Positions 17,092-25,048 of a stretch of 43,009 bases of DNA are shown here, one piece after another. This DNA is from Syntrophorhabdus sp. PtaB.Bin027 (lineage in GTDB: Bacteria > Desulfobacterota > Syntrophorhabdia > Syntrophorhabdales > Syntrophorhabdaceae). The notes below the pieces were generated by a model. The model was not told the DNA's origin. It saw nothing but the letters and a program-made list of their open reading frames with translations, and did no database searches. Numbering within the stretch: the stretch's first letter is position 1; every line of letters begins with the position of its first letter. The translations under genes and the position numbers were made by a program. The DNA lies in contig MVQO01000219.1 of assembly GCA_002067585.1 (NCBI GenBank), forward strand, positions 1 to 43,009. The letters are read 5' to 3'.

Positions 17092-18309
17092 TTATTGCTG
17101 TATGAGCTTAATTCTTGATCCATTTCTGAGTTTGGCAGGCGGGTTAATGACCACCTTTTCTCCCTTCGTAAGACCGCTATTGATTTCTATCATATCCCCA
17201 ATCTGATGCCCAGCTGAAACCTTCATTTCATCAACCCTGTTTCCTCTCACGACAAAAACCATCGTGTTTCCATTTCTTACTCTTATTGCTTTCTGAGGAA
17301 TAGCAAGTCTGGGTTGCTGTTCATCGTTACTGGCTTCTCGAGAAAGAAAGGCTACTTTCGCGCTCATCTCCGGAAGAATCCTTGAATCCATGTTGAGGAA
17401 TTTCACCTTCACCATTACCGTTGCTTTTGTCCTGTCCGCTGTGGGCACGATCATATGAATCGCGCCCTTGAAACGGGTGTCTGGTATTGCATCAAGCTGG
17501 ACCTCGGTTGGTTGTCCCATCTTAATCGCCTCGAGATTCGATTCAGCAACATCTGCCTCTACCTGAAGGGAACTCAAGTCTGCAATAGTTACCACTGCAG
17601 CCTTTGCATTCGCCGCTGCACCGATGGGTGTCACAATGTCACCGATATCTGCATTTTTTGTAAGCACTATGGCATCAAAAGGTGCCTTGATGAGCGCATA
17701 GCCCAATACGACATTGGCTGCCTTTAGAGCAGCATCGTTCGCTCTGACCATCGCTTCTGCAGCGGAAGCAGCAGCAATCGCCTTTTTACAGCGCGCCTCT
17801 GCTGCATCGTATGCCGCTTTCGTCGTGAAATCCTGAGCAAGGAGAGCTTCCTCTCTTTGAAAAGAAGCTTTTGCATCAGCCAGTTCAGCCCTTGCCTGCT
17901 CAAGATTCTGCTTTGACACCTCTAGGTTTGCTCGGGCTTGGTCCCTTTGAGCAGCAACATCATCTGCTTCCAGGCGAGCAATGATTTGGTTCTTTTTGAC
18001 GCGACTTCCCTCCTCTACATAAAGGGCTATGATTCTTCCAGTCACTTTGGCTGCAACAGCGGCTTTTCGTTGCGGGACAACATAACCGCTTGCGTTAAGC
18101 TGGGTAAGTGCTTGCGAGGGATAGACAAGTGAGGTTGTGCTCGTGTCTACCTTGATAGATGGTGAGAAAAAACCGGTCAGGCCCAGTACCATGAGGAGTA
18201 CAATCACCAGCGCAAAAATTACTCCAAAATAAACTCGTCTATTCCTTCTCTGTTGGGGCATGATTCTTGTTTTATCGATTCTGAGACCAGAATAATCTCG
18301 TCCTGTCAA
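17092..18309 (-). CDS. HlyD/MacA-type periplasmic membrane fusion protein
   Basis: 405 residues. One N-terminal transmembrane helix (about 28-50), a lipoyl-like half (GYVVPQRKAAVAAKVTGRII), an alpha-helical coiled-coil hairpin (about 115-190, rich in Ala, Glu and Gln), then the second lipoyl half and beta-barrel (ALIKAPFDAIVLTKNADIGD). This adaptor links the ABC permeases to the outer membrane. The TTG at 18309 has an AAAGGA about 10 bases upstream; ATG 18261 (residue 17) is a shorter alternative. First gene of the four-gene ABC operon. No outer-membrane TolC partner is adjacent. Confidence 0.87.
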   Translation of the reverse strand: MTGRDYSGLRIDKTRIMPQQRRNRRVYFGVIFALVIVLLMVLGLTGFFSPSIKVDTSTTSLVYPSQALTQLNASGYVVPQRKAAVAAKVTGRIIALYVEEGSRVKKNQIIARLEADDVAAQRDQARANLEVSKQNLEQARAELADAKASFQREEALLAQDFTTKAAYDAAEARCKKAIAAASAAEAMVRANDAALKAANVVLGYALIKAPFDAIVLTKNADIGDIVTPIGAAANAKAAVVTIADLSSLQVEADVAESNLEAIKMGQPTEVQLDAIPDTRFKGAIHMIVPTADRTKATVMVKVKFLNMDSRILPEMSAKVAFLSREASNDEQQPRLAIPQKAIRVRNGNTMVFVVRGNRVDEMKVSAGHQIGDMIEINSGLTKGEKVVINPPAKLRNGSRIKLIQQ

Positions 18310-18341
18310 TGAGTTGTATTCCTTTGTGAATTTTTTCCATA

Positions 18342-18370
18342 ATGTTAAATATCAGTCTACCATAAGTCAA
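18342..18370 (-). promoter_or_regulatory. Candidate sigma70 promoter for the MacAB-like operon
   Basis: On the minus strand TTGACT (18370-18365) and TAACAT (18347-18342) are separated by 17 bases, in the 102-bp gap upstream of the membrane fusion gene. The expected start point is near 18335, giving a leader of about 26 bases to the TTG at 18309. The -35 matches 5 of 6 and the -10 4 of 6 consensus bases. Confidence 0.4.
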
Positions 18371-18411
18371 TAGAATTAAGGCTGGTGAGAGCTTATATGT
18401 CTTTTGCCTTA

Positions 18412-19656
18412 CTACAGATTCTGACCGAATTTTAAAGAATTTTTTGGCACGCTGATTTTTAATGACGGATTGAAGTAATCACCTTCTTGTTCCTGGAAAG
18501 GAATGTAGACAAGGTCAGCATGTAGTTGTGATATTGTTACGGACTCAAGGGACGGCCAGATACGTTTCTTCATGGCGATAAGGCTTGCTATAATCACCGT
18601 GATGCTATCACTTGCATCATCCACAGGCAGGGAAACCGGTTGAGGAGCATCAAGAGGCTCTTCATGGTCAACAAAGTCTCCTGGTTGGTGGAGGGTCAAA
18701 AGGCGTGCAAGCCTGAGAAAAAGGGATGCGTGGACCTTGAACCCGGGAACCCAGAAAAAGAGGCCGGTTGATTCCCATTCCTCTCGAACAACAACAGGCA
18801 GGTTTGCCAGCCTTGCAAGGTCAGCCATGGTCTGAACCTTAAGACCATCAACCTGTGCCTTGATTCTCCAGAAAGGGAGGTAAGACGTTGCCTCCTGGTT
18901 TCCATTGAGCACTAGAAAGCCTTTCCGTTCCAGGTTATTTTTCGTAAGGTACCATGCCTTGTTGCAGTTCCTGCAGAAAAAGACGATGCTATCCCTTCCT
19001 CCCTCAAGGTCCGACCCACATTCCGGGCACATTGCCGGGATTACTGTCAGCGGGCGCCCGATGCTTCCCTGGGGAGGCACATTGCTCATCCCATCCCTGA
19101 GTGCCTTCAGTGGCTTCCCGAGAATACCATCATGCAAAGCCCTGTTTTTCAGAAAAAAAGGGGCATAGACAATGCTCACCTTCTCTCCGAGAAAAGACTT
19201 GTGAAATACGCGCACCGGTGAATTACTGATGTGGTAATGGGGCAACCCACCCTCAACTCTTTCAAAAATGGAGTTGAATTCCTGGGGCGGTTCAGGAAAG
19301 ATCGACCCTGATTCGGGACCGGCAAACCTGAGCTTAAGGGCCTGTGGTCTTAAGCCAAGGGACTCCGGGTATGGCCCTCCATGAAATCCGCAATAGGTTG
19401 CGTCAACAATAGAACTCTTTATCTCCAGCTCATCATCACAGATAAACCATATCCCTCGTACCCTCCAGAATGGCACATAGAATATCTCTTCCGGTGGGTT
19501 GTCCATTGGCTGGAGGTAGTAACGGAAATGATCATCTGTGGTGAGGCAGATCCTTACCCTGCAAAAGGGGCAGGCAAAATAGCGGTCTGCCTCTTCTAGT
19601 GTTATTGGGGCGCCGCACTGGGTACAGCGATGTTCGACGATCCATGAGCTTCCCAT
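18412..19656 (-). CDS. Zinc-ribbon protein of unknown function, partner of the SPFH protein
   Basis: 414 residues, not recognised. It has two four-cysteine zinc ribbons: CTQCGAP...CPFC at about 11-33 and CPECGSD...CRNC near 210-235. A motif repeats: YVPFWRVRG (about 60) and YLPFWRIKA (about 265), with a related YIPFQ near the C-terminus, suggesting duplicated domains each preceded by a ribbon. No signal peptide or clear membrane segment. Its ATG overlaps the stop of the SPFH gene by one base, so the two are co-translated and probably work together. Function is not assigned. Confidence 0.7.
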   Translation of the reverse strand: MGSSWIVEHRCTQCGAPITLEEADRYFACPFCRVRICLTTDDHFRYYLQPMDNPPEEIFYVPFWRVRGIWFICDDELEIKSSIVDATYCGFHGGPYPESLGLRPQALKLRFAGPESGSIFPEPPQEFNSIFERVEGGLPHYHISNSPVRVFHKSFLGEKVSIVYAPFFLKNRALHDGILGKPLKALRDGMSNVPPQGSIGRPLTVIPAMCPECGSDLEGGRDSIVFFCRNCNKAWYLTKNNLERKGFLVLNGNQEATSYLPFWRIKAQVDGLKVQTMADLARLANLPVVVREEWESTGLFFWVPGFKVHASLFLRLARLLTLHQPGDFVDHEEPLDAPQPVSLPVDDASDSITVIIASLIAMKKRIWPSLESVTISQLHADLVYIPFQEQEGDYFNPSLKISVPKNSLKFGQNL

Positions 19657-20783
19657 TATCGTTCGAGCTTTTCACCACATTGGTCGCAGTACACAGAAGA
19701 TGGGAGGTTTTCTGTTCCGCAGTGAGGACATTTCTTCGCCTCGGGCTTTTTCCCCGTTTCCTGACCACACTTCGGGCAAAAACGTGCCGTGGGGGGAAGA
19801 TTTTTCCCGCACTGGGGGCACTGGCTGATTACCAGTATCTGGTGCCCGCAGGAGGGACAAAATTTTGCGTCCTGTCCAACAGGGTTTTTGCAGTCAGGGC
19901 ACAAAACCTGTGGGCCCGTTACCACTGGCATCTGTGATGCCTTCATAGCATCAGCAAACATGGAAGGCATCATGAAACCAAGTCCCATGCCCACTCCAGC
20001 CCCGGCCCCGCCCTGGGACTCTGCTGCCTTTTCCATGGCCATTGCGCTCTTCATCTGCAGGAGGCGGTTCATGTCTTCAAAGAGTCCCATACGACTCTTG
20101 TCATCGATCGCCTTCTGGACATCGGCAGGAGGAGTTACTGCATTAATATAAAGTTCAGACAGGCAGAGACCGAATCGGGAGAAGTCTTCCTGGAGCGTCT
20201 TCGTCAATCCGTCTGCGATTGAGTCATATCTTCCTGGCAAATTTAGAACCGTATCAAGGTTCCCCCCGATATAATCATTGAATCGAGAGACAATAACCTG
20301 ATTCAGGTATGATTCTATTTCAGTTGTTGTATATACCCCCTGGGTTCCGACAAGGGTGTTAACAAAGAGCACAGGTTGAATGACCTGTACATTGAAAACT
20401 CCGAATGATCTGAGACGGATAAGGCCAAGCTCAGAATCTTTGAAAGCCACCGGGTCACGGGTACCCCACTTGAGACTGATAAAAACCTTCATATTTACAA
20501 AGTAGACTTCTGCACGAAGTGGGCTTGTCATCCCCCAGGGAACACTCATAATTTTGTTGAGAATTGGAATGTTACCCGTCGTGAGTGTGTGTCTACCAGA
20601 TCCCAAGCCATCATACGCCTTTCCGTTGTAAAAAAAGACCGCTGCCTGGCTCTCTCTCACAATGAGTTGTGCACCCCACTTGATCTCCCCTGAGCCTGTT
20701 TCTGGTATTCTATGGACTATCTCCTTCCCGCTCTCATCGAACCATTCAATGACTTCAAGAAAAATAACGTTAGTATTTCCCAT
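19656..20783 (-). CDS. SPFH-domain protein with C-terminal zinc ribbons (YdjI-like)
   Basis: 375 residues from the ATG at 20783, chosen because GCCTCC on the + strand (20788-20793) gives GGAGGC 4-5 bases upstream of it. The longer ATG at 20795 overlaps this ribosome site. Residues about 1-240 form an SPFH/Band-7-type domain ([20 protein letters not shown], later [15 protein letters not shown]). A Gly/Met-rich linker follows, then three CxxC pairs forming double zinc ribbons (CPDC/CPSC, CPQC/CPKC, CPHC/CDQC). It resembles bacterial YdjI 'virion core protein'-like proteins of unclear role, perhaps membrane-associated scaffolds. No transmembrane anchor is visible. Confidence 0.8.
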   Translation of the reverse strand: MGNTNVIFLEVIEWFDESGKEIVHRIPETGSGEIKWGAQLIVRESQAAVFFYNGKAYDGLGSGRHTLTTGNIPILNKIMSVPWGMTSPLRAEVYFVNMKVFISLKWGTRDPVAFKDSELGLIRLRSFGVFNVQVIQPVLFVNTLVGTQGVYTTTEIESYLNQVIVSRFNDYIGGNLDTVLNLPGRYDSIADGLTKTLQEDFSRFGLCLSELYINAVTPPADVQKAIDDKSRMGLFEDMNRLLQMKSAMAMEKAAESQGGAGAGVGMGLGFMMPSMFADAMKASQMPVVTGPQVLCPDCKNPVGQDAKFCPSCGHQILVISQCPQCGKNLPPTARFCPKCGQETGKKPEAKKCPHCGTENLPSSVYCDQCGEKLER

Positions 20784-20948
20784 AGTTGCCTCCATATTGC
20801 CCCGCCTGCAAGCCTGCCTATCCTATTTCTATGCTTGTGTCACATCCTACGGGGAATCTTCAATATTTTTCGGATAGCCTTAGGGAAACTTAACAACTGA
20901 AGTGATGTTGTGTTTTGCCTGAATTGTTCTTTATGGTGTACAGGTCTG

Positions 20949-20994
20949 TTGGAGGCGGCATCCGGATTTGAACCGGAGAATAACGGTTTTGCAG
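20949..20994. repeat. attL: displaced 3' end of tRNA-Cys
   Basis: 46 bases identical to 30757-30802. On the minus strand it runs from the anticodon loop (CTGCAAAAC) through the T-arm and acceptor stem to the encoded CCA. The 5' half of the tRNA is absent here, so this copy is not a functional tRNA; it is the original chromosomal 3' end displaced by insertion. Confidence 0.92.
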
Positions 20995-21114
20995 GTTCCC
21001 CCTTGGGATACCCTACCCTTTCCCGATTTCCACCTTTTTCATACTCATTACTTGTTCTGCGGGATATTTCATGGTAGGGTTTTCCCTATTTTGGGGGTTA
21101 GAATGCTCATGGCT

Positions 21115-21135
21115 ACTATACAAAAACTATACAAT
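21115..21135 (+). promoter_or_regulatory. Candidate integrase arm-type site, left
   Basis: Two ACTATACAA units start at 21115 and 21126, 11 bases (one helical turn) apart. The same 21-bp sequence recurs in the same orientation at 30690-30710 near the other end. It lies 121 bp inside the left core repeat, a distance like the far arm of lambda-type attP. Confidence 0.6.
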
Positions 21136-21150
21136 AAAAAGGAGAAAAAT

Positions 21151-21372
21151 ATGATTTTACAATATACCGATCTCTTCGACGAAAAGAAAAAGATACACAG
21201 GATTAAGGCAAAGATTACCACTGAACACTCTGCCAGTCATTACGGTCAACCAGTTATTGTTTTAGATGATGGCGGCGCGCTTGATCTTTTCTCCTGGGTT
21301 TCCCTTGGATACCAGGTTATTAAGGCATCTAAAAAAGAGCAACAAGCATTACGTCAAATGGGATTAATCTGA
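21151..21372 (+). CDS. Small hypothetical protein, 73 residues
   Basis: The ATG at 21151 is preceded by AAAAAGGAG at good spacing; the frame runs further upstream into the att repeat but without a ribosome site. The protein starts MILQYTDLFDEKKKIHRIKA and contains a beta-rich centre, GQPVIVLDDGGALDLFSWVS, ending in a basic helix. No signal peptide, membrane segment or cysteines. It is the first gene of the element. Not recognised; soluble and possibly DNA- or protein-binding, but nothing shows that. Confidence 0.6.
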   Translation: MILQYTDLFDEKKKIHRIKAKITTEHSASHYGQPVIVLDDGGALDLFSWVSLGYQVIKASKKEQQALRQMGLI

Positions 21373-21373
21373 A

Positions 21374-21538
21374 ATGGGTTGTACAAAAGTTGTAATTGAT
21401 GCTACTACACGGTTAGGGGAGTTGCTGGCAGAAATACCGAAACCTAAGCTTAATAAATCCATCAATGGTTCTCTAAGAGGAACCATTGAATCTCTCCCAC
21501 CAGGTATCACCAAGAAACGATGTTTGGTAGTGGCGTAA
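21374..21538 (+). CDS. Very small hypothetical protein, 54 residues
   Basis: ATG at 21374 lies one base after the preceding stop, so translation could be coupled; TAA ends at 21538. The sequence includes RLGELLAEIPKPK and, later, LPPGITKKR. This pattern (LGELL...lPxGITKK) reminds me of the N-terminal part of larger phage/plasmid proteins that accompany DNA methylases or ParB-like domains, so this may be a truncated remnant. No independent Shine-Dalgarno is visible. Low certainty that it is expressed. Confidence 0.4.
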   Translation: MGCTKVVIDATTRLGELLAEIPKPKLNKSINGSLRGTIESLPPGITKKRCLVVA

Positions 21539-21612
21539 TGGTAGGAGATTGTTTATATGATATTATAGAGTGAAGATTATCAAGGGATAGGCTTCATGGG
21601 CTGACAAGGGGT

Positions 21613-21649
21613 TTTCTCCAACCACTCACCCTATTTTTCTTTGGAGAGA
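21613..21649 (+). promoter_or_regulatory. Hairpin that could mask the ribosome binding site of the sigma-like gene
   Basis: TCTCCAA (21615-21621) is complementary to TTGGAGA (21641-21647), extendable to 9 pairs with a G-U, around a 19-base loop. The right arm contains the GGAG that serves the ATG at 21659. Folding would block initiation. Confidence 0.4.
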
Positions 21650-21658
21650 TGACAACGA

Positions 21659-23194
21659 ATGGAAAACGAAAAAGACACGGACAAAATTGTATCATTACTC
21701 AAGAATTTTTTTGAAAGTAAAGAGTTTTCCTCTGTCCTTAACCTTCTCCCGCAGAGAGCATTATCAATCTTTTTTGAGAACTTAGCGAACGCTACCATTG
21801 AAAACAGCTTCCAGGCATATATGTGTGCCGTAGATGAAGTCAGACGCTACAAGAGAAAAACACCCAAAGCGCGGAAAGAGAAGCTGAAAAAGCTGCTTAC
21901 ACCCGTGATGATTCTCAATAAGGCAATAGCCCTTGATAAAGTCCACACCTTGGGTACGTCCGTTAAAGAAAACTCCGCCAGATTGACCTTGCCAGATGGT
22001 ACTTCTCTGTTTCCTTTTATACCTCTTACCGTTGATTTAAATAACGATTTAGATGTGTCAAAACTCGTTTACAACAAAGATTCTTACCGGATACCTTATG
22101 TCCAGTGCCAAAAAAACGGTGCCTGTGTCGTTCATGACGAGGCGTTACTGGGCAATCGTTTGGGTGTAAAAGAGATATGGCACAAGGAAGTATCAGCAAC
22201 AAAAGAGGAGCTCGAAGTTATCCCCGTAAGCAAAAAGACTGTAAAGGTGAAGGTTACGCAGACTGTTTTAGAAGAAGGCAGCCATGACCTATGGGATTTG
22301 TACGAATGGTGGCTACCGGACATGGATAGTAAGAGGCTCAAGAGCACCGATCTATTAGACCAGATACTTGTCGTCTACACCATAAAAAGAGCATTAAACG
22401 GAGATACTAAAGCAATTGATGCACTTTTCCGTGCCTATGAAAGGGCTGCTATTAGGATTGCCTGTAAGATGGCAAAAAAAAGGAAGCTCGGCCGATACCT
22501 CGAAGATATAAAACAAGATGCATGGTCTTTCTTGAGACTCACTCTATGTGGTTTCACCCCGGAGAGCATTTTCAACTCCCTCATGGAGACGGAGAAAATT
22601 TTACCCTTTCCCAAATGGATTGAGAGTTTTTATATCTGGTACTATTCTGAGTATGTTCCAGAAGCCATGACAAACCACTTGGAGAAAATCGAGAGGCAAG
22701 AACAGATGCACCCAATCTATGAGGCATTCTTTATTCTGGCTCTTTTATGTTTTTACACACCGATCAGGGACAAGAACAGATGGGTAGCCAAAAACAGAAC
22801 AAGAATTAATAGATTCAGCAGTTATTCATACAGGCCAAATAAAAACACAAACTTGACCGTATGGCTCTTCGGGACTCTTACCAATCCCATGCAGGGCAGA
22901 TTCTGCCAGTTAGTGAGCCAACAACTCGACGCGTACTATAAAAACCATGTGAAAGAGACATGTAAAAGTAACCTTCCAGACAGTTCAAGAATGGGGGGGG
23001 TTAAACTTGTTGACATCATTGAAAAACTAATAGAAAACGGTGTTTCTGAACGAAATGCGGAAATATTCAGTAAAAATACCTTCGACGGCTATAGCAAAGT
23101 TGATTTGGCAAAAGAATATAAGCTCACCAGAATGACAATCCACAGAATCTGTAAGCATATAATAAAAACTATCGAAGAAAATAATTTTCTTTAG
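21659..23194 (+). CDS. Sigma-factor-like protein with extended N-terminus
   Basis: 511 residues. Residues about 1-235 are unrecognised (helical start, then a beta-rich part). Residues 245-297, with GDTKAIDALFRAYERA and YLEDIKQDAWSFLRL, look like sigma70 region 2 (the 2.1-2.2 core-binding segment GDxxAxxxLxxxY...eDixQdxw). A WLFGTLTNPMQGRF segment (402-415) recalls the 2.3-2.4 'aWLxxIxxN' stretch, after an insertion of about 100 residues. Residues 470-508, with GYSKVDLAKEYKLTRMTIHR, are a region-4-like helix-turn-helix. GGAG lies 12 bases upstream of the ATG. Role, if correct, would be to direct RNA polymerase to element or phage genes; a non-sigma HTH protein is the alternative. Confidence 0.6.
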   Translation: MENEKDTDKIVSLLKNFFESKEFSSVLNLLPQRALSIFFENLANATIENSFQAYMCAVDEVRRYKRKTPKARKEKLKKLLTPVMILNKAIALDKVHTLGTSVKENSARLTLPDGTSLFPFIPLTVDLNNDLDVSKLVYNKDSYRIPYVQCQKNGACVVHDEALLGNRLGVKEIWHKEVSATKEELEVIPVSKKTVKVKVTQTVLEEGSHDLWDLYEWWLPDMDSKRLKSTDLLDQILVVYTIKRALNGDTKAIDALFRAYERAAIRIACKMAKKRKLGRYLEDIKQDAWSFLRLTLCGFTPESIFNSLMETEKILPFPKWIESFYIWYYSEYVPEAMTNHLEKIERQEQMHPIYEAFFILALLCFYTPIRDKNRWVAKNRTRINRFSSYSYRPNKNTNLTVWLFGTLTNPMQGRFCQLVSQQLDAYYKNHVKETCKSNLPDSSRMGGVKLVDIIEKLIENGVSERNAEIFSKNTFDGYSKVDLAKEYKLTRMTIHRICKHIIKTIEENNFL

Positions 23195-23241
23195 CACCCG
23201 ATGTTACACATTTAAATCCAAAAACCATATATATCTATGTA

Positions 23242-23276
23242 TCCCCTGAGAACTTTATCGGGGAAATGAAAAGTTC
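23242..23276 (+). promoter_or_regulatory. Candidate H-type pseudoknot leader upstream of the 80-residue gene
   Basis: Stem 1 pairs TCCCC (23242-23246) with GGGGA (23260-23264). Stem 2 pairs GAACTTT (23250-23256) with AAAGTTC (23270-23276). The stems interleave (S1, S2, S1', S2') with loops of 3, 3 and 5 bases, the geometry of a compact H-type pseudoknot. It ends 2 bases before the GGAGG at 23279-23283. The layout recalls small translational riboswitches, but it does not match the preQ1 or SAM-II consensus. Confidence 0.35.
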
Positions 23277-23290
23277 ATGGAGGTAAAAGC

Positions 23291-23533
23291 ATGGATAAGA
23301 TGGTTCTGGATGATGCTTCCGTAGTAGCCTTCCTCTCTCTCAAAAAACTCAAAATCACCCCGCAACTAAAACCAGATGGAAAGGTAAACTTTCTCGTTGA
23401 AGGTGATAACATCACTGAGGCCTTGCAGGAATTGTATGGCAATGTGTCTGTGGGTGCGCTCGATTACATAAAAGCATTCAAGGGCTTCCGTTCGAGCATA
23501 TTTGCGATGAAAAGGGAAAGAGATGATAAGTGA
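23291..23533 (+). CDS. Small conserved element protein, 80 residues, DUF5659-like
   Basis: Starts at ATG 23291, 7 bases after GGAGG. The pattern VVAFLSLKKLKITPQLKPDG, then KVNFLVEGD, and GALDYIKAFKGFRSSIF at the C-terminus resembles small phage/plasmid proteins of the DUF5659 type, whose role is unknown. Soluble, no cysteines. Its 3' end overlaps the next gene by 11 bases. Confidence 0.65.
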   Translation: MDKMVLDDASVVAFLSLKKLKITPQLKPDGKVNFLVEGDNITEALQELYGNVSVGALDYIKAFKGFRSSIFAMKRERDDK

Positions 23534-23708
23534 TCTCTTCCATGACCATACCTGTTCTTGCGGCAACTATTGCAGAGAAAACGCGCCTGTACCGTTCCGA
23601 AGAATCAAAGAACTCAAGGTGAACAACGGCCTTGATTATGTCTGTCAATGTCTTAAATGCTTGAAAATTTTCAGAATTTCATTTATTCGGTGGGGAGGCG
23701 AAAATTGA
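23523..23708 (+). CDS. Cysteine-rich small protein, putative zinc binder
   Basis: 61 residues with CSCGNYC in the first quarter and CQCLKC about 30 residues later, plus His at 7 and 9. These could form one zinc site. Starts by overlapping the previous gene (ATGATAAGTGA) and ends overlapping the next start by 4 bases, which favours real coupled translation. Not recognised. Confidence 0.5.
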   Translation: MISDLFHDHTCSCGNYCRENAPVPFRRIKELKVNNGLDYVCQCLKCLKIFRISFIRWGGEN

Positions 23709-25048
23709 GACTTGTCTCAATTTCAGAAATTAAGATTTCTGGGCTTAACGAAAGAATCTATCGTCCGATTTCCAACGATGATCCTGCAATACAAGAACTT
23801 GCATCATCGATTGAAAAAGATGGCATCCTTGACCCTTTAGTCCTGTCAGAGGATTTCTACATCATATCCGGCCACAGGCGGTATGCAGCAAGTCAACTTG
23901 CAGGGTTAACTATGCTTCCTTGTTTTATCCGGAAAGGTGTCAAAAAGGACTCGGATGAATTTCTCAAACTGTTACGGGAATTCAATCGTCATCGGGTAAA
24001 AGGTGTCGAGGAATACCTTCGGGAGTCCATCATTGATGTTTCTGATACCAGGGTAGACACGGAATTAAATCTCATAATAGACCGCGCAAGACGTTCGTAC
24101 ATCGAAGATGAACCGATGGAGATTGTCGGTAAAAAAGTAAGGGCAGAAATAACTCAGGCAAAATATCCTTTTCTCAAGGCTATCATCCGGGTTGTACAAG
24201 ATAGAAAACCATACTGGCCGCTGTCTGACCGGGCAATCCATTATGCTCTTCTCAATAACCCGCCTTTAATTCACGCAAAGAAGCCAAAATCCATATACAG
24301 GAATGACCGGGCAAGCTACCAGGCTCTCTGTGAACTTCTGACGCGGGCAAGGTTAAAAGAATATATCCCCTGGCAGGCCATTGCTGACCCCACAAGGCCA
24401 GTCACTCAATGGGATGTTTACCCGTCGGTAGAGCCGTTTATCCATGAACAGATGGGCGCTTTTCTCCAGGGATACTGGAGAGACTATACAAAATCGCAGC
24501 CCCATCATATCGAGATCATAGGCGAGAAAAACACGCTACAAAGCATAATTCAGCCTGTTGCAATGGATTTCTGTATTCCTGTCACTATAGGCCGGGGATA
24601 TTCGTCATTACAGCCACGGTATGAACTCAGCCAACGTTACAAGAACAGCGGGAAAAATAAACTTGTTCTGCTTATCCTATCTGACCACGACCCGGACGGA
24701 GACGAAATTGCACAGAGTTTTTGCCGCTCCATGCGCGACGATTTCGATATTGAAAACATTCATCCTGTCAGGGTAGCGCTGACGAAAGAACAAGTTGAAC
24801 TCCTGAGGCTTCCACCTATTATGCAGGCAAAGACCACAAGTAACAATTATGCAAAATTTGTTACTAAGCACGGACATGATGTATTTGAACTTGAAGCAGT
24901 ACCGCCGGAAAACCTTCAGCAAATCCTAAAGGCAGCTATCCTTTCGGTTGTCGATATAGATGCCTTAAACCGTGAACGTGAACAGGAACAGTCTGACAAA
25001 GTTGAAATACAAAAGCGAAAAAGGCTGATAATGGACGCCATGATATGA
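23705..25048 (+). CDS. ParB-like nuclease domain fused to a Toprim domain
   Basis: 447 residues from the TTG at 23705, chosen because GGGGAGG (23692-23698) lies 6 bases upstream. The open frame reaches ATG 23657 but that lacks a ribosome site and overlaps the previous gene. Residues about 1-95 are a ParB/Sulfiredoxin-type domain: NERIYRP, ELASSIEKDGILDPLVLS, and the IISGHRRYAASQLAG motif. Residues about 265-360 are a Toprim domain: the acidic EIIGEKNTL (E274), GRGYSS, then LSDHDPDGDE (D327, D329, D331). The linker is unrecognised. Toprim folds cut or join DNA or synthesise primers, so it could process element DNA in replication or partition. Overlaps the primase gene by 4 bases. Confidence 0.72.
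   Translation: MRLVSISEIKISGLNERIYRPISNDDPAIQELASSIEKDGILDPLVLSEDFYIISGHRRYAASQLAGLTMLPCFIRKGVKKDSDEFLKLLREFNRHRVKGVEEYLRESIIDVSDTRVDTELNLIIDRARRSYIEDEPMEIVGKKVRAEITQAKYPFLKAIIRVVQDRKPYWPLSDRAIHYALLNNPPLIHAKKPKSIYRNDRASYQALCELLTRARLKEYIPWQAIADPTRPVTQWDVYPSVEPFIHEQMGAFLQGYWRDYTKSQPHHIEIIGEKNTLQSIIQPVAMDFCIPVTIGRGYSSLQPRYELSQRYKNSGKNKLVLLILSDHDPDGDEIAQSFCRSMRDDFDIENIHPVRVALTKEQVELLRLPPIMQAKTTSNNYAKFVTKHGHDVFELEAVPPENLQQILKAAILSVVDIDALNREREQEQSDKVEIQKRKRLIMDAMI

Noticed and set aside
20949..20994. A second tRNA-Cys gene
   Set aside because: Only the 3' portion from the anticodon loop to CCA is present; the 5' half is missing, so it is an att remnant.
20968..21150. N-terminal extension of the 73-residue protein
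   Set aside because: It would start inside the att repeat without a ribosome site, while AAGGAG supports ATG 21151.
21151..21538. Toxin-antitoxin pair from the first two small genes of the element
   Set aside because: Neither protein shows a recognisable toxin fold or antitoxin DNA-binding motif; tandem small genes alone are not enough.
24483..24493. Single ACTATACAAAA copy within the ParB/Toprim gene
   Set aside because: One unpaired unit in coding sequence; chance is the simplest explanation, unlike the paired copies at the element ends.
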